Origin: Oxytricha trifallax
Taxonomy: Eukaryota; Ciliophora; Spirotrichea; Sporadotrichida; Oxytrichidae
DNA: 64,000 nt
NCBI GenBank assembly: GCA_000711775.1
Contig: ARYC01001229.1
Span: 24,662 to 88,661 of the forward strand
Direction: 5' to 3'
Shown one piece after another: positions 22,209-33,976 of the stretch. Made by a program: the position numbers and the translations under genes. Below the pieces are notes generated by a model. That model did not search any database, had not been told where the DNA came from, and worked only from the letters and a program-made list of their open reading frames with translations. Numbering within the stretch: the first letter of the stretch is position 1; the number at the start of each line of letters is the position of its first letter.

Positions 22209-23844
22209 CTATTTAATTAGTAAAGGAACTGAATTATAGAAAAATAAGTCTTTATTCATTAAATATGAGATGGAATTTTTTATTTTAATTTTTCCTATAT
22301 TAAAATAGAATTTAATTTTCAGGAAAATAAAAAATTATAAAGATTGTTAAATAATTGTTTAGAATAATCCATTTATTAAATTTTGAATAATTTTTATATA
22401 CCGAATAAATATAAGATATTAATAAAATGTTCATGAATATTAAACTCCTATGTAAATTTACTATTATTTATTTTTCCTTTTAGTTAAAAATGACTCTTTT
22501 ATTAATATTTATACTTAATAGATGGCAAGTTTTAAACAATAAAACTCAATTGATTTTTATTGTATAAATAGTTATTATTTGATATTTATTGAGTCAGAAA
22601 TTACAGTTATAATTTATATAAATAAATAAATAGTTTTATATAATATTAATTCACGCAATACTTGTAAAAGCTTTAGCATAGGGAAACTATTTTATTTTTA
22701 AATTAAGTAATTATGAACTATGAGGGAAAGCAAGTAAAATTAAAATAACTTTGAAAATACTTAGGACATGCAGGATCTATTTTCATGTAAATTTGACAAG
22801 TTTAAACTATTTTTTAATAAATATTTGTTTCTAGGTCTTAACACATAGTAAAGCCATTAATAGTAAATTCAGTATTGTAAATAAGATTTCTTGTTAAATA
22901 AATATTAAAAATCGCATCTAAACCATTATATATTAAACTCATAGTTTTTATTCTGTTTAATTTATATTAAGCAATATTTAGCAAATATGTATTAAGAATT
23001 TGATCCATAAAGTACTGAATAACATGGTATCAATCATAGAGTATTAAACTAATCAAAATATATTCAAATCTTAAAATACTATTATATATTAATTGATTAC
23101 AAGGGAAGATGTTTCAGTTCAACATTTCCGAAACCCCTAACCAGAAGATGTCTTAATGTATAATTTTATTGGAAAATATTGCCGACCATACTTTATAATA
23201 TATAAAACTCAAACTTATTTTGAATAAAATATATGGGGAACTTCATTGCATCAATTACTTGAGATTAACGATTTTTTCAATTGATTACAAAATCTTATTT
23301 TCTTTGAAATTAAAGTTTTGTATTTTATTCACAAATGAAAAGAGCTATAAATTTTAAGAAATAATTTAAATCAATATAACTCATGTTTAACTTCTTCTGA
23401 AAAAAAAATAAGCCATTAACAATAATTTTACAGATTATTTAGGTTATGATGCAATAGATAGGCATATGTAACTATAGAACTAAATTTCTTATAAATAATT
23501 GTAGTATTAAATATTTTAATATAAATCTAGCATTAACAAAAAGAAGACAATTCTTAAGAATATTTGCATAAGATATAACAATAAAATTAATAAAAATATA
23601 AGCAATAAAAAGAGCTAATAAATTTAACATTTGTAAGACATCAGTAATTAGTTGATTAAATTAAAGTTTACAATAAAACCAAAGATTATAGCTAAATTAT
23701 TATCGATTTAAGGAAATTAAATAAAGATCAAGTTATTGCCAATTATTAAAATTGCCATATTTGATGAGGCTCGTTACATAGGTATGAAAAAATTGCTGGA
23801 ATTTTCAATTGGTAACTTTATTTTATCTCAACATGGCTGCATGA
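22209..23844. other. AT-rich stretch without recognised genes
   Basis: No coding signal beyond chance AT-rich frames. One GC-richer patch at 23105-23155 (GAAACCCCTAACCAGAAGAT) is unexplained. Confidence 0.4.
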
Positions 23845-24110
23845 TAAAACCCCATTAGTCAATTAAGAACGAAGATTAGGAGATAAGAACAATTAAATTA
23901 AAATATAATTATAATTGGCTGAAATTAAATATAATTAGGCTAAAATCAAATTTACGCACCCTGATTGGTTTATTTTATAGAGACAATTAATCGAGCCAAT
24001 GGTATTAATAATTAGCCAAAAGTTAATTAATTTGCGCCAATAATAATTATATTTTCATTTAATTGTTCTTATCTCCTAATCTTCGTTCTTAATTGACTAA
24101 TGGGGTTTTA
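23845..24110. mobile_element. 266-bp MITE with about 53-bp perfect terminal inverted repeats
   Basis: The left end TAAAACCCCATTAGTCAATT .. GGAGATAAGAACAATTAAAT is repeated inversely as ATTTAATTGTTCTTATCTCC .. ACTAATGGGGTTTTA. The roughly 150-bp middle is AT-rich and non-coding. It may have a TA target duplication. Confidence 0.75.
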
Positions 24111-25600
24111 CCTTGAATTTGATTCTATGGTATAATTTATTTAATTTAGAGTCATTATTAATTTCAAGCTAAAAGGTTTCCTACAATGAGATAAAGTATT
24201 ACAATCAAAAGTAAATTCAGATAATTTGAATTCCATTTAAATCGATCATAAAATTATCTATATTTAAAAGTTTAACACAGCTAACAATTTTAGAATTTTA
24301 TTTAAAACAATTTATTTTTTAAATCAATTGTATTTAGTAATAATAATTTTGATTATGGATATAATTTATATTATCAATTCAAATTATTGATGTGATTTTT
24401 TAATTACTATCTTTCTTTAAGAGTTTAAATTTACATAATCATTGAAATGCATTACGCAATAATTATCTAGAAAAAATAATAATAATAATTTAATTATATA
24501 ATAAAATCGTAACAATAATGAACTAATATTCATTAAAAACGATTAAGTCAAAATAAGGACCTGTAAGAATTAAATAAAATATGTATCCTTATAAAATAAA
24601 ATTAAATTATAATGTCTTTTGTTTAACAAGATATGGTCGAATCTATTTCAGATACAATTTATTTTATATTTCAATCTTAGATATGAATTTAAAACATTTT
24701 AATACAAAGAACAGCCTAAACAACCTAATTAATTTAAAACAAAAATTAATGAATCAAATATCCCTATACAATAAAATATTACTCAACAATCCTAATATTA
24801 ATCAAACTATATATCCTTACAATGATTTACAAGTAAGATACTATTATTTTTTTAAATTAATTTCGAATTCATAAATATGTTATTTTTTAGATTTTCTATC
24901 AACTATGGAGTAACTTTTTAAATTAAAAGTATATAAATTGAAATTAATATAGTTGTTAAGCATTTAAATTAAATATTAATGCGAATATACAAACAGATAA
25001 AACTTTTTCATAGAATTGATAAGGATTTAATATTTATTAAATAGTAAGCTAAATTAAAATAATTAATAACTCAAATAATTTTCCTCCTTAATAAACAATG
25101 ATTGATTTATAAACTTACGAAAAAATGCTTAAATTTTATAAGAAATATTAGATTATCTTACAAATAAATAAAAATTATTAGATTATTATGTAATTTAATT
25201 TTAATCAAATATTTATAAAGAAAATTTCCTTAAAAAAATAAGCTACTTATAAAAATAACTAATTTTATTAAATGCAAAAAATTTCAAGAAAAAATGCTTT
25301 GTCATGGTGAATTTTTTTGAATTAATTAATAACCAAGCGATTATATTTGCCTAAAATAATTAAAAATTTTAAATCTCTACAACTTAAAAAATTCGCATGA
25401 TAAGTTTCTTTTACAAATAAACTTTAACATTTTTTTATTTAAACACTTTAATTGCAAAGTAAACAAATTTTATTTATATGATATCAACTCTCATATATTC
25501 TTTAAATATATTAAATTGAAATCTTCTCTTAAAATGAAATAATATATCATTTAACTTTTATTGAAATGCCTACTTCAAACTATCATAAAACCAAAACTGA
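24111..25600. other. AT-rich stretch without supported genes
   Basis: An open frame at 24581-24874 has AT-driven composition (Asn, Ile, Leu, Lys, Tyr) with no family resemblance, so I do not call it. Nothing else seen. Confidence 0.4.
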
Positions 25601-25619
25601 ATTAAAATAAAATATTTAT

Positions 25620-27345
25620 TATTTTATTTTGATATTTGTAATTCAACATGCACAGACAGCTATACAATGTACTTTGAAGTACGAAAATCAATAAATTACA
25701 AATTATTATTACAGTAAATTGATGTCTTTTTAAAGAACTTTAGCTTCACCTTCCTTCAATCTTACTTTTAATAATAGTGATTTAGTTACACTTTTATAAA
25801 TGGATAGAGAGTATAAACTTAGAGTTTATGCATTCAATAGGAATTTATAAAACAATAATAATTTAATTTTTAAACTTATTGTCATAACCATTGTTTTTTT
25901 ATTAAATATCCTACAAATATGTTAACATTTGAAAGAGCTGTTCATATGTGTCTTTTTTTCTATACTTCTTTGAATTTAGAATTTAAATTAATCAGTTTAT
26001 AAAAAGTTGACGAATTAAAAATTATGGTTATAATATCCACAGACCTCACAGTTCTAATAATTCTTAATTAAATTGTTATAAACTTAAATTTTTCAAAGTT
26101 TAACATGATTAGTTTATGTCGATGGTTTCAAATACACAGCAAAATCTGATGAGATGTTCACTATCATAAGAAAATATACTGTAACTATTAGGTGACATTC
26201 CTGACTCGACTTACAATTCAAGATTAAATTTATTACATTTAAAATTCATCTGACACACTCATTTTTGGCTTTATTCCTCCAGCTTATAGTAGAATGGACT
26301 ATGTCATAAAGAAAAATCCATACACATTTACAATAAGCTCTGCAGATAATAAGCATTAGAAGTTTCTTACATTTTATGAAAATGACTTGATTTTTCAAGC
26401 ATAGATTAATGATGCAGAATTTTTAGAGAGTGAAGTTAAAATTACTATTAAAGCTTAGGTTAGGACTTATATTTACTTAAAATTTGAAATTTAAGTTATA
26501 ATTGTAAATTTAACAGTTTATATCTTTTTAAAGATTATGAATAGATAAGTTTAAAACAATCACTTTTTGAAGCAAGAATTTAAGATGAAATTCAAAACAT
26601 CTCCAACAAAGCCCCTAGTTATCAAGATTCCAAATGATGCACCTAGATTTGTAGAGCAAACTATAGTTTGTTAACTGACTGCTGAATATTTATTGCCTAA
26701 AGTTTATGATAAAGAAAACGATGCTTACTCAGTTAAGATAGTCGCACCTACTCTTGCTATTAATTTTATCCAATAATATCAAGAATAAAAAATCATTACT
26801 TTCAATCCTATTTTAGGGGATGAAGGCACTTTTTAAATATCAGTATATGTATTATAAAATGATGACACCAGTATTTATACTCCATACAAATTTAATTTGA
26901 TTGTTTAGCCCTATATTTAATGAAAGCAAGAATAATAATATTATTTATCCTGTATATATTTAGTAATTAATTTTAAATTTTCTCTATTAATCTGGATAAG
27001 CAGTAGATGTTTGCTTTATTCAAAAGCAGACCCAAATGGAATTTAAAAACTCGATCTAAGCAACAGATATAAATATATTGACTTTGTTTGACGATTTAAA
27101 ATACTCAAATCTGTACTTTGGAGGATCCGAAAGTTTCAGTGGAATATCATATCCGATTCTTGGGCCAATCTACTACGGATCAAAATTTAGACTAAAATGG
27201 ATTTAAAGGTTTACTGATGTAAATTTCTATCAAATTAGCCAGGTAAACGCAATATTCGTTAAGAACAAGAAGATTGTTACTCAAATATCAACTCCTTCAT
27301 TGATTATTGTATTTGCAGTGGTTAATGTGACGAATTTTTATTTAA
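25620..27345 (+). pseudogene. Second cadherin-like membrane-protein gene, ectodomain part
   Basis: Plus-strand blocks: 25650-25800 (DSYTMYFEVRKSINYKLLL, SFTFL), 26260-26500 (FGFIPPAYSRMDYVIKKNPY), 26580-26920 (a cadherin-like domain: IPNDAPRFVEQTIVCQLTAE .. DKENDAYSVKIV .. GDEGTFQISVYVLQ) and 27000-27345 (DDLKYSNLYFGGSESFSG .. ILGPIYYGSKFRLKW). The DAPRF..D.E.D..G pattern is typical of dystroglycan/cadherin-like repeats. Several frame changes and TGA codons occur. The TM part is missing; a family A MITE begins 300 bp downstream. The protein would be a cell-surface protein. Confidence 0.5.
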
Positions 27346-27652
27346 TGCTATTGTTTTAATAATGTTAAATATACGTAAGAAATTTATAATAGAGTAAGAA
27401 AATATATTTTAACTATTAGCATTGCAGAAATACATATGATTTGAATAGTTTTATCTTTAAAAAATCAAAGTGCTAAAAATAATTAAATTGGGAAATTTTT
27501 TAAAATTGAAAATATTTTATTAAGAATACCTATTTATTGCATATTTACTATTGCAAATTCTGCATTTAATCATATTTGAAGCAAATTGAAAATAACTAAA
27601 AGATGTTAATAAATTATAAATAGATTCACTTCTCTTTTATAGATCCATAAAC

Positions 27653-28077
27653 AATATTGTTAAAGTTTAATTGATTTTGGAAATTTAAATAGAAATATAT
27701 TAATATAATTACAAATTAGTGGCAGTTAACTTTATCCAAACCTATACAATTTGGTCCTTTTTCGATAGAAAATTCAAAATTAGCTGGCATTTACTATAGG
27801 CGGTACTATTTTATCGCATCCCTGGAGCGAGATAAATCGATTTTAATTAAAGGGTATAATTTAATGAATTTAGAGGCATCCAATTAAAATGCAGCTATCT
27901 CGCTCCAGGGATACGATAAAATAGTACCGCCAATAGTAAAGTCCAGCTAATTATGAATTTTCTATCGAAAGAGTACAATATTGTATAGGTTTGGATAAAG
28001 TTAACTGACACTAATTTGTAATTATATTAATATATTTCTATTTTAATTTCCCAAATCAATTATTCTTTAGCAATATT
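27653..28077. mobile_element. Palindromic MITE, family A
   Basis: Ends AATATTGTTAAAGTTTAATT and its inverse. The arms carry GTGGCAGTTAACTTTATCC, TTTCGATAGAAAATTCAAAA, GGCGGTACTATTTTATCGCA and the CCCTGGAGCGAGATAA block; the loop TATAATTTAATGAATTTAGA matches the other copies. Confidence 0.82.
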
Positions 28078-29130
28078 AAGAATTATATCTCTTTTTAAAT
28101 TGTAAATATAGGTTAATACTCTTTCATTAATTGATTTATTTAATATATTTCAGATTAAAATATTGGCTTATTAAACAATAACATATATTTTTACTATATA
28201 AATTTAACAAAATAACTGGTAATATATATATATATATATATATAATTTCAATTTATATTATGCGATTTAAATAAATTAAGAATGGAGATATTATAAGAGC
28301 AATTAAAGTTAACTTAATAATAATTGAATTTAAGTATATTTATATTATTATACCTCGAACCAATATGTTCTAAGACCTTAACAATCAGCTGCGATTGATT
28401 GCTAACATATACTTGATTGGTAGATCAATTTTTAAAAATTAAATTTAATTTCTTCCAAACCTATTTCTGAGTATAATTTTCTAAAATTTACAAAAGGTTT
28501 TTGTAAAATTAATTTAATTTAAACATATAGATTTTTACAATTTACTGATAATCTAATTGAATTCCTGAATTTCATATATAAAATATATAAAATTTGCGCT
28601 TGATCTAGAATTTAACATTTGGGTCGCAAAAGGAGTATTTAATTAGTACTTCAACTAAACAAATAAAGAAATTTAAATATCTGCAATATTTATGGATGAT
28701 AAAGGAATTCTATTTCATTAAAATTTTTCTAAAATAAAAATAACTAAATTTCAAGTTTAGGGAAAATCATTTGTATATTGGCATATCTTTCGAGTCAAGT
28801 AATATTCTAATAATAAATTAAAATATTTTTATATTGTTTTTAAGTCAAAATTATTCAAGTTTCAATCATATTTAAATATATGTTAAACAAACAATTTAGC
28901 CGATTCGCTAATCTTGAATAAATATATAAATAAGAATAATGATCAGCAAGTGGCATTAACTTATATGAACTTAGATACTTAAGTGACGACAAAGTAGTAC
29001 TATCCATTTTATTAATTAGTTGTTTAATTTAAGTATCCAAGGTTCAATTTAATCCTTTAATAATTTACAAATCTTAATTACTTTAAATAAGAAAATGAAA
29101 TTTATTATGGAAATTATATTGAGAAAAAAT
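28078..29130. other. AT-rich stretch, no recognised genes
   Basis: Contains a (TA)n run at about 28220-28243. No coding pattern or RNA gene seen. Confidence 0.4.
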
Positions 29131-29136
29131 TAAATT

Positions 29137-29600
29137 AGTGGCAGTTATAGTTGGGCAAATTAGATCATTTTATGCTATTTCGCAGTTATTCTAGTTTAGA
29201 AAGAATTTACCATTTGAGATAATATTTTTTTAATCGTTGATGCGATCTTACTTGCTTTTAATTGCAGGGGGGTTAGTTAATTGAATGTAGAGGCAGGGAA
29301 TTAAGGTCTCCTTATTAATTACGATGTGATAAAGTTGAACAGCAAATTAATATTTTCAATGAAATATTCAAAGGCACGAATAAAATTATTTCTGTTGCGG
29401 TCTGGTGTTATAGCCTTACTAGACCACAAAAGAGGATCATTTAATTCCTGCTTTTGGAAGATGCCATATTGGTTTTTTCAATTTTTAATAGCTCATTTTA
29501 TTCACCAGACTATAGAAGATCGGTTTTAAATTTGATATAAGAATCAAAATACGAATATGCAAAAGATCTTCAAATTTAATCAACTTTACTGCCATTAATA
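29137..29600. mobile_element. Degenerate foldback/MITE remnant
   Basis: The left part has TTAGTGGCAGTTATAGTTGG and the right part ATCAACTTTACTGCCATTAA, i.e. the subterminal GGCAGTTAAAGTT motif of families A and C in inverted order. The middle is not palindromic; a short open frame inside (29326-29529) looks like chance. Confidence 0.5.
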
Positions 29601-30109
29601 GAATCAACATTTAAAAAAAATAATCCATAGTTTTTTTATATTAAAAACAAGTTATTTAGCCAAATGTCAAAATAGTATAAATTTTTATAACTATCTGATT
29701 TTTAAAGAATTTTTAATTGGTTTAGTATTTTTCAATGAATGAATAACATTCATGTTTTCATTTACTAATTTACAGAATATTATTGGATATATTTATGCGC
29801 ATCTAATTCGATTTAAGAAATATATTTTAACGCATTTCTCAACTTAGATTTATATTCTTAAATTTATTTTTAAAACTCATCTAAAAATAATTGCCTTTTA
29901 AAATATCAATAACCCCAAAAATCCTTTATTTTATGATTTATTGAATTACTGTGAGTAATTAAAGGCTTTTTACTAAATAATTTAATGTATTTAATACCGT
30001 TAAAAATATCATAATGGTATTATTTTAATTTATATATAATGAGTCAAAATATTTTTAAATAAATCAATTAGTTAAATATAAATTAAAAATATATACAAAT
30101 TTATCTATC

Positions 30110-31162
30110 ATGTAAAATGAAAACTAAGCTAGAAAACAATCTGAAATAAACTGTGTTAGGTTGTTAAGGTATGGGACGAAGCACCCTACAGAAAGTAGCA
30201 AAGTATATTGCACGTTGAAAGAGATAACCAAGATTTTAAAGGTTCCGATGTCAAAGGTGAGGAAGTACTGCCTAACTAATATTGATCCATTAGAAGATAA
30301 GCAGAAGAGAGGAAGACCATAGCTCTCTTGTCTGACAGATGAACAACTAAACTTCTTGCTACGAGATTCCACTCTCGAAAATTGGAAGATATACTCTCTC
30401 TAAGCCAGGTGCATACTTTTTCATAGAAAATATCCAAATCTAAGGATAACTCCAACCTTCCTCTATAACCTTTACAAAACTTCTAAAATTAAATTCAAGC
30501 AAATTCGTTCAATGTATAGATTGTCACCCTGAAAAATAATAGAGATTCAAGAACTTAGATGGTCAAGACTCAACAAACTATTAGGTGCCATTGAAAACGA
30601 GAGAAAAGTCATCTATGTAGATGAGGTAGTTTTCAAACCCTATTTAATTACTAGCAGAGCATGGGCTCACTAAGGTTAAAATTAATTAGCAAGAAAGGAG
30701 GGTATTACTCTGTGTGCTTAAGCAGCCATTGTAGGGGTTAGCGCGGATAGAGGTTTGGAGGGCTATATTATTGTAAAGAAATCAATAACATCTGCAGATG
30801 TGATTGTTTTTCTAGAGTACCTGAATATTCGCTTAAAAAATTAGAGAGTCCTAATATTTTGGGACAACTTAAGGTCTCATCACAATAAACAAGTCCTGGA
30901 TAAAATATAGACCATTGGCTGGCTTTGTCTCTTCAACGCCCCATACTCAGCAGAATTCAACTGCATCGAAGAAGTGTTTGCATAGGTTAAGAACAACTAC
31001 AGGAAGAAAGTCTTAGATAGCGACTTCAACACAAACTTCAGATAACACCAAAATACCATCAAGAGCTCGATAGAATCAGTTCCAAAAATAACAATTTAAA
31101 AGATTGTGTAAAGACATATTTCTAAAATTTATACTTATATAAATCAAAGTAACTTGAATTGA
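30110..31162 (+). pseudogene. TBE/Tc1-like transposase with one in-frame TGA
   Basis: The frame from ATG 30110 (MQNENQARKQSEINC) to TGA 31160-31162 is continuous except for a TGA at 30530-30532 (RLSP*KIIEIQ). The protein is about 350 residues. N-terminal HTH region: EITKILKVPMSKVRKYC. Catalytic motifs: KVIYVDEVVF, VLIFWDNLRSHH and NAPYSAEFNCIEEVF, with the Asp to Glu spacing of 34 by eye. The core is well preserved, so the TGA is either a recent nonsense change or is bypassed. The 3' end faces the accessory gene at 31198, 35 bp away, the same convergent arrangement as the 22-kDa/42-kDa pair in TBEs. No C4A4 ends found, so it is not a classical TBE. Confidence 0.78.
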
Positions 31163-31197
31163 TTATAGCATATTTATTTATTAATAATTTATTTAAT

Positions 31198-31956
31198 TCA
31201 TTCCATCTCTACATCACCGGGCTGTCTCTTAGAACTTATTTCATTTTCAATTTCAATATTGCTTGGTGCCTAGGATGCTAAACCATAGTCTTCTACTTTG
31301 GCTTTGAATTCTGCAAAGCTTTAGGTTATTTCGTGGTACTTTCGTTTTTGTTTCTTTCCTCTTGGTTTTGACCCATTCTTTAACATTGACAGAGCCTTGC
31401 CCTTAGTTTCTATATTATTAATAATTAATTAAAATGGTTACTTGAATAGAATGGTTCTTCAGCTAGCTTTTTAAATATATCATCCCTGATCATTAATTTC
31501 TCTTTGATTTCTTCCTATGCATCGCTAGCGTTTCTTACCCTGTTAGCATTTTTTATGATTGCAGTTACATAGCCTGGCCATAGGGCAACAAAAATCCCAT
31601 AGAAGTACTTTCTATCAGGCACCACTTAATAATCAGAGTAGAAATTCATGAATTTCATAATTTCTTCATCATCCTTAACTTGAGCAAACACTTTTTGGAC
31701 CGAGAGCTCCTCATAATAGGGAACATTAAAGACCATGACATCAGCAGCTTTTATCAAGCTCTTGTCTCCAGACAGGAAATCCTTCAAGAATCTAAGAGTA
31801 AAATGGTTGTCTGCAGGCAAAAAGTAGCCCCCTATTCATTATTTAATTTCATTATAGCTTACGGCTATATTTCAAATATATTATAAGGTCAGATTTTGAT
31901 CTGAACTTTTGTTGTAGTTCACGAGCATCATGGGCACTCACGTTTTCTCTCTACAT
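31198..31956 (-). CDS. TBE 22-kDa-like accessory protein (three exons)
   Basis: ATG at 31956-31954, TGA at 31200-31198. Introns at 31862-31832 (31 nt, GTAAGC..ATAG) and 31441-31410 (32 nt, GTAACC..ATAG) give one continuous product. It has an N-terminal HDARELQQKFRSKSDLI block, then YFLPADNHFTLRFLKDFLSG, a central VPYYEELSVQKVFAQVKDD, and a C-terminal basic block after the last intron (TKGKALSMLKNGSKPRGKKQ). The second intron is in the same place and phase as in the 1101-1930 gene, showing common descent despite low identity. Probably works with the transposase at 30110 (inference). Confidence 0.78.
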
Positions 31957-33001
31957 CTATCTAAATAAAATATTGTTATTATTTAAAATCAAAAGTTTAA
32001 GAAATTCTGACCTGCTAAATAGAATCCTTAATTTTAATCATTGATTTCAGAAGTTATTCACACTGTAACCCAAGTTTATCTACCGACCAGAATTAAACTT
32101 TTCATAATTCTAAAACTATAGTTTAAAGCATTAAATTGAGGTGGTGTAGATAGTGCATATTATTTAAATCGAATTTATTAGTCCCCTTCTAGAAGCACTT
32201 ACCATCAACACTAGATTGAGTGAGCTTTTTAATTATAATAATCAATTTTAATTATTTTTATATATTAATTCTCAGTTTCCAATTACCATTCAAAAACTAG
32301 AAATTATTTTTATTTGAAACATTCTGATTTATTCTTTAGCTATTAATTAGGTTTTAATTTGTTATTTGAGTTGCTAATCTTTATTAATCCAAGTGAATAT
32401 GCTTTTCAAAGTGCGCATAGCAAAGAACTAGAACTAAGTATATTTATTGACAAATTATAATAATTATCTTATTTAGTTATTTAATGTTAAGTTATTAGTT
32501 ATGAATGGCTGTAAAATTATAAATTTGAGCATTATATATATTGCAACTTTCTTTTCTAATAAAATTATAGAGCTGAGAAATGTTTCAGGTTGCTGAATTG
32601 AATGTCGTAATAATTTAAACTTTTATTAAAAGCTCAAAATTTAGAGAGACGAAAACACACTTAATAACATTGCACTTTACAAAGAAAATAGTAAAGTTTG
32701 ATTAGCAAGTAGCACCATAACAGTGCTAATAATTATATTATTATTATAGTTAAAATCAATTGAATTTTATTTATTATAAATTATAATAACAAAATAAATG
32801 GTAGACATTTGAGGCAAAGCCTTTGTATAAGGTACTGTTTATAATTAAAGAAAATCACACAATTAACATTTCTATAAACAATTTGCTCATTTTTCCCTTT
32901 CATAAACAATTTGCTCATTTTATTTTGAATATTTGAAGTAACAATTTTTGTAGTTCATAAATTCTAAGAAATTTATAATATAATCAGTAAGATAATATAA
33001 A
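31957..33001. promoter_or_regulatory. Intergenic region with tandem repeat upstream of methyltransferase gene
   Basis: No genes seen. At 32871-32922 a 28-bp unit containing TAAACAATTTGCTCATTTT occurs twice in tandem, ending 80 bp before the methyltransferase start. It may be promoter-proximal, but no known element was recognised. Confidence 0.4.
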
Positions 33002-33976
33002 ATGGGAAAGAGGCACGAGTATGAAATAATTAACACAATTGTTAAAATTCCTTGCCCATACTGTTAGAAAGAATATGATGGGGGCACTTCAATTAGAACT
33101 CACATCAGTCTCAATCACAAAGACGAGAATAAAGAGAGTAGATCACTTGAACTTGAGCTTAAGAAAATCTGCTTATATTGCAAAAAACAATTTGACAGAA
33201 GCTACAATTGTGAGAGGCACCAACTTAAATGCAAAGATAACCATCACCATCAAACTATGCTCAAGAAAAGGAAATAGACTGACGAATAGATGTGCAACTT
33301 CAAAGGACCAGCAATAGTTACATACAGAATACCAGCGGGTGAAGAAGTATATACTCTTAGACAAAGACTCCAAAAACTAATTTATAAAAATCTAACAAAG
33401 CCAGTAATCTATGAGGGGGACGTGCTAGAAATAAAAATGTGGCAGTAGATAGCGGAAGACTGCATGAAAGCGAATGGCAAACTTTATGAAGTTGTGATTA
33501 TTGATCCCCCATGGAAGTTAAAGCAAGAGTTGCCATATCCAACACTAACTGATAAGTAAATTCTTTCACTTTCCATGCACCTGATACAGGAGAGAGGCAT
33601 GATTATTCTTTGGATAGTAAATTAGAAGAAAGAGTTAGCTAGAAAATTCCTTAAAATTCATGGTTACCAGGAAGTTGATCAAGATGAATGGATAAAGTTG
33701 ACAAAGAATGGAGCTCTATATCCAGGATGGGGCAAATACACTTCTCACTGTAACGAATCTTTCTTGATAGCTAAAAAAGGTGATGTAAAGGACATCGTTC
33801 AATTTCACAAAGCAAAATCAGTCATATTTGATACTGTGCAAGAGCATTCTCAGAAACCTACAAAGATTTACGATTTTGTCCAAACAATTGCACCTGATCG
33901 TTTGAACATAGAAATATTTGCACAGAAAAATAATATAAGAAAAGGATACACAAGTGTAGGTAACAGGCTGACATGA
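33002..33976 (+). CDS. Zinc-finger MT-A70 family N6-adenine methyltransferase
   Basis: 324 codons, ATG 33002 to TGA 33974-33976, with no intron and no frameshift. Residues 1-80 hold two zinc-finger-like units, CPYC..H..H and CLYC..H..C. The methyltransferase domain follows: VVIIDPPWKL (DPPW catalytic motif, near residue 170), YPTLTDKQILSLSM, MIILWIVNQKK, GALYPGWGKY, ESFLIAKKGD, HSQKPTKIYDF, and a C-terminal LNIEIFAQ..IRKGYTSVGN. These are the ordered motifs of MT-A70 enzymes, which transfer methyl from SAM to adenine N6 in RNA or, in ciliates (MTA1 clade), DNA. The finger-plus-MT-A70 layout suggests a DNA-targeted enzyme (inference). It lies 1 kb from a transposase/accessory pair and far from any other host-type gene. 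Confidence 0.88.

Noticed and set aside
24095..24110. GGGGTTTTA read as a TBE/telomere end
   Set aside because: It is part of the 53-bp inverted repeat of the MITE at 23845-24110, whose sequence is otherwise unlike TBE ends.
24581..24874. 97-residue plus-strand ORF
   Set aside because: Composition is what AT-rich DNA gives by chance (Asn, Ile, Leu, Tyr, Lys); no motif, no neighbouring coding block in the same frame.
28370..28450. GC-richer patch examined as a possible tRNA
   Set aside because: No T-loop GGTTCGAATCC-like motif and no cloverleaf could be drawn. No tRNA was found anywhere in the window.
29326..29529. 67-residue ORF within a MITE remnant
   Set aside because: No family resemblance, and it lies within a decayed foldback whose other copies do not share it.
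33039..33373. ORFs of 92 and 66 residues on both strands
   Set aside because: Out-of-frame shadows of the zinc-finger part of the methyltransferase.
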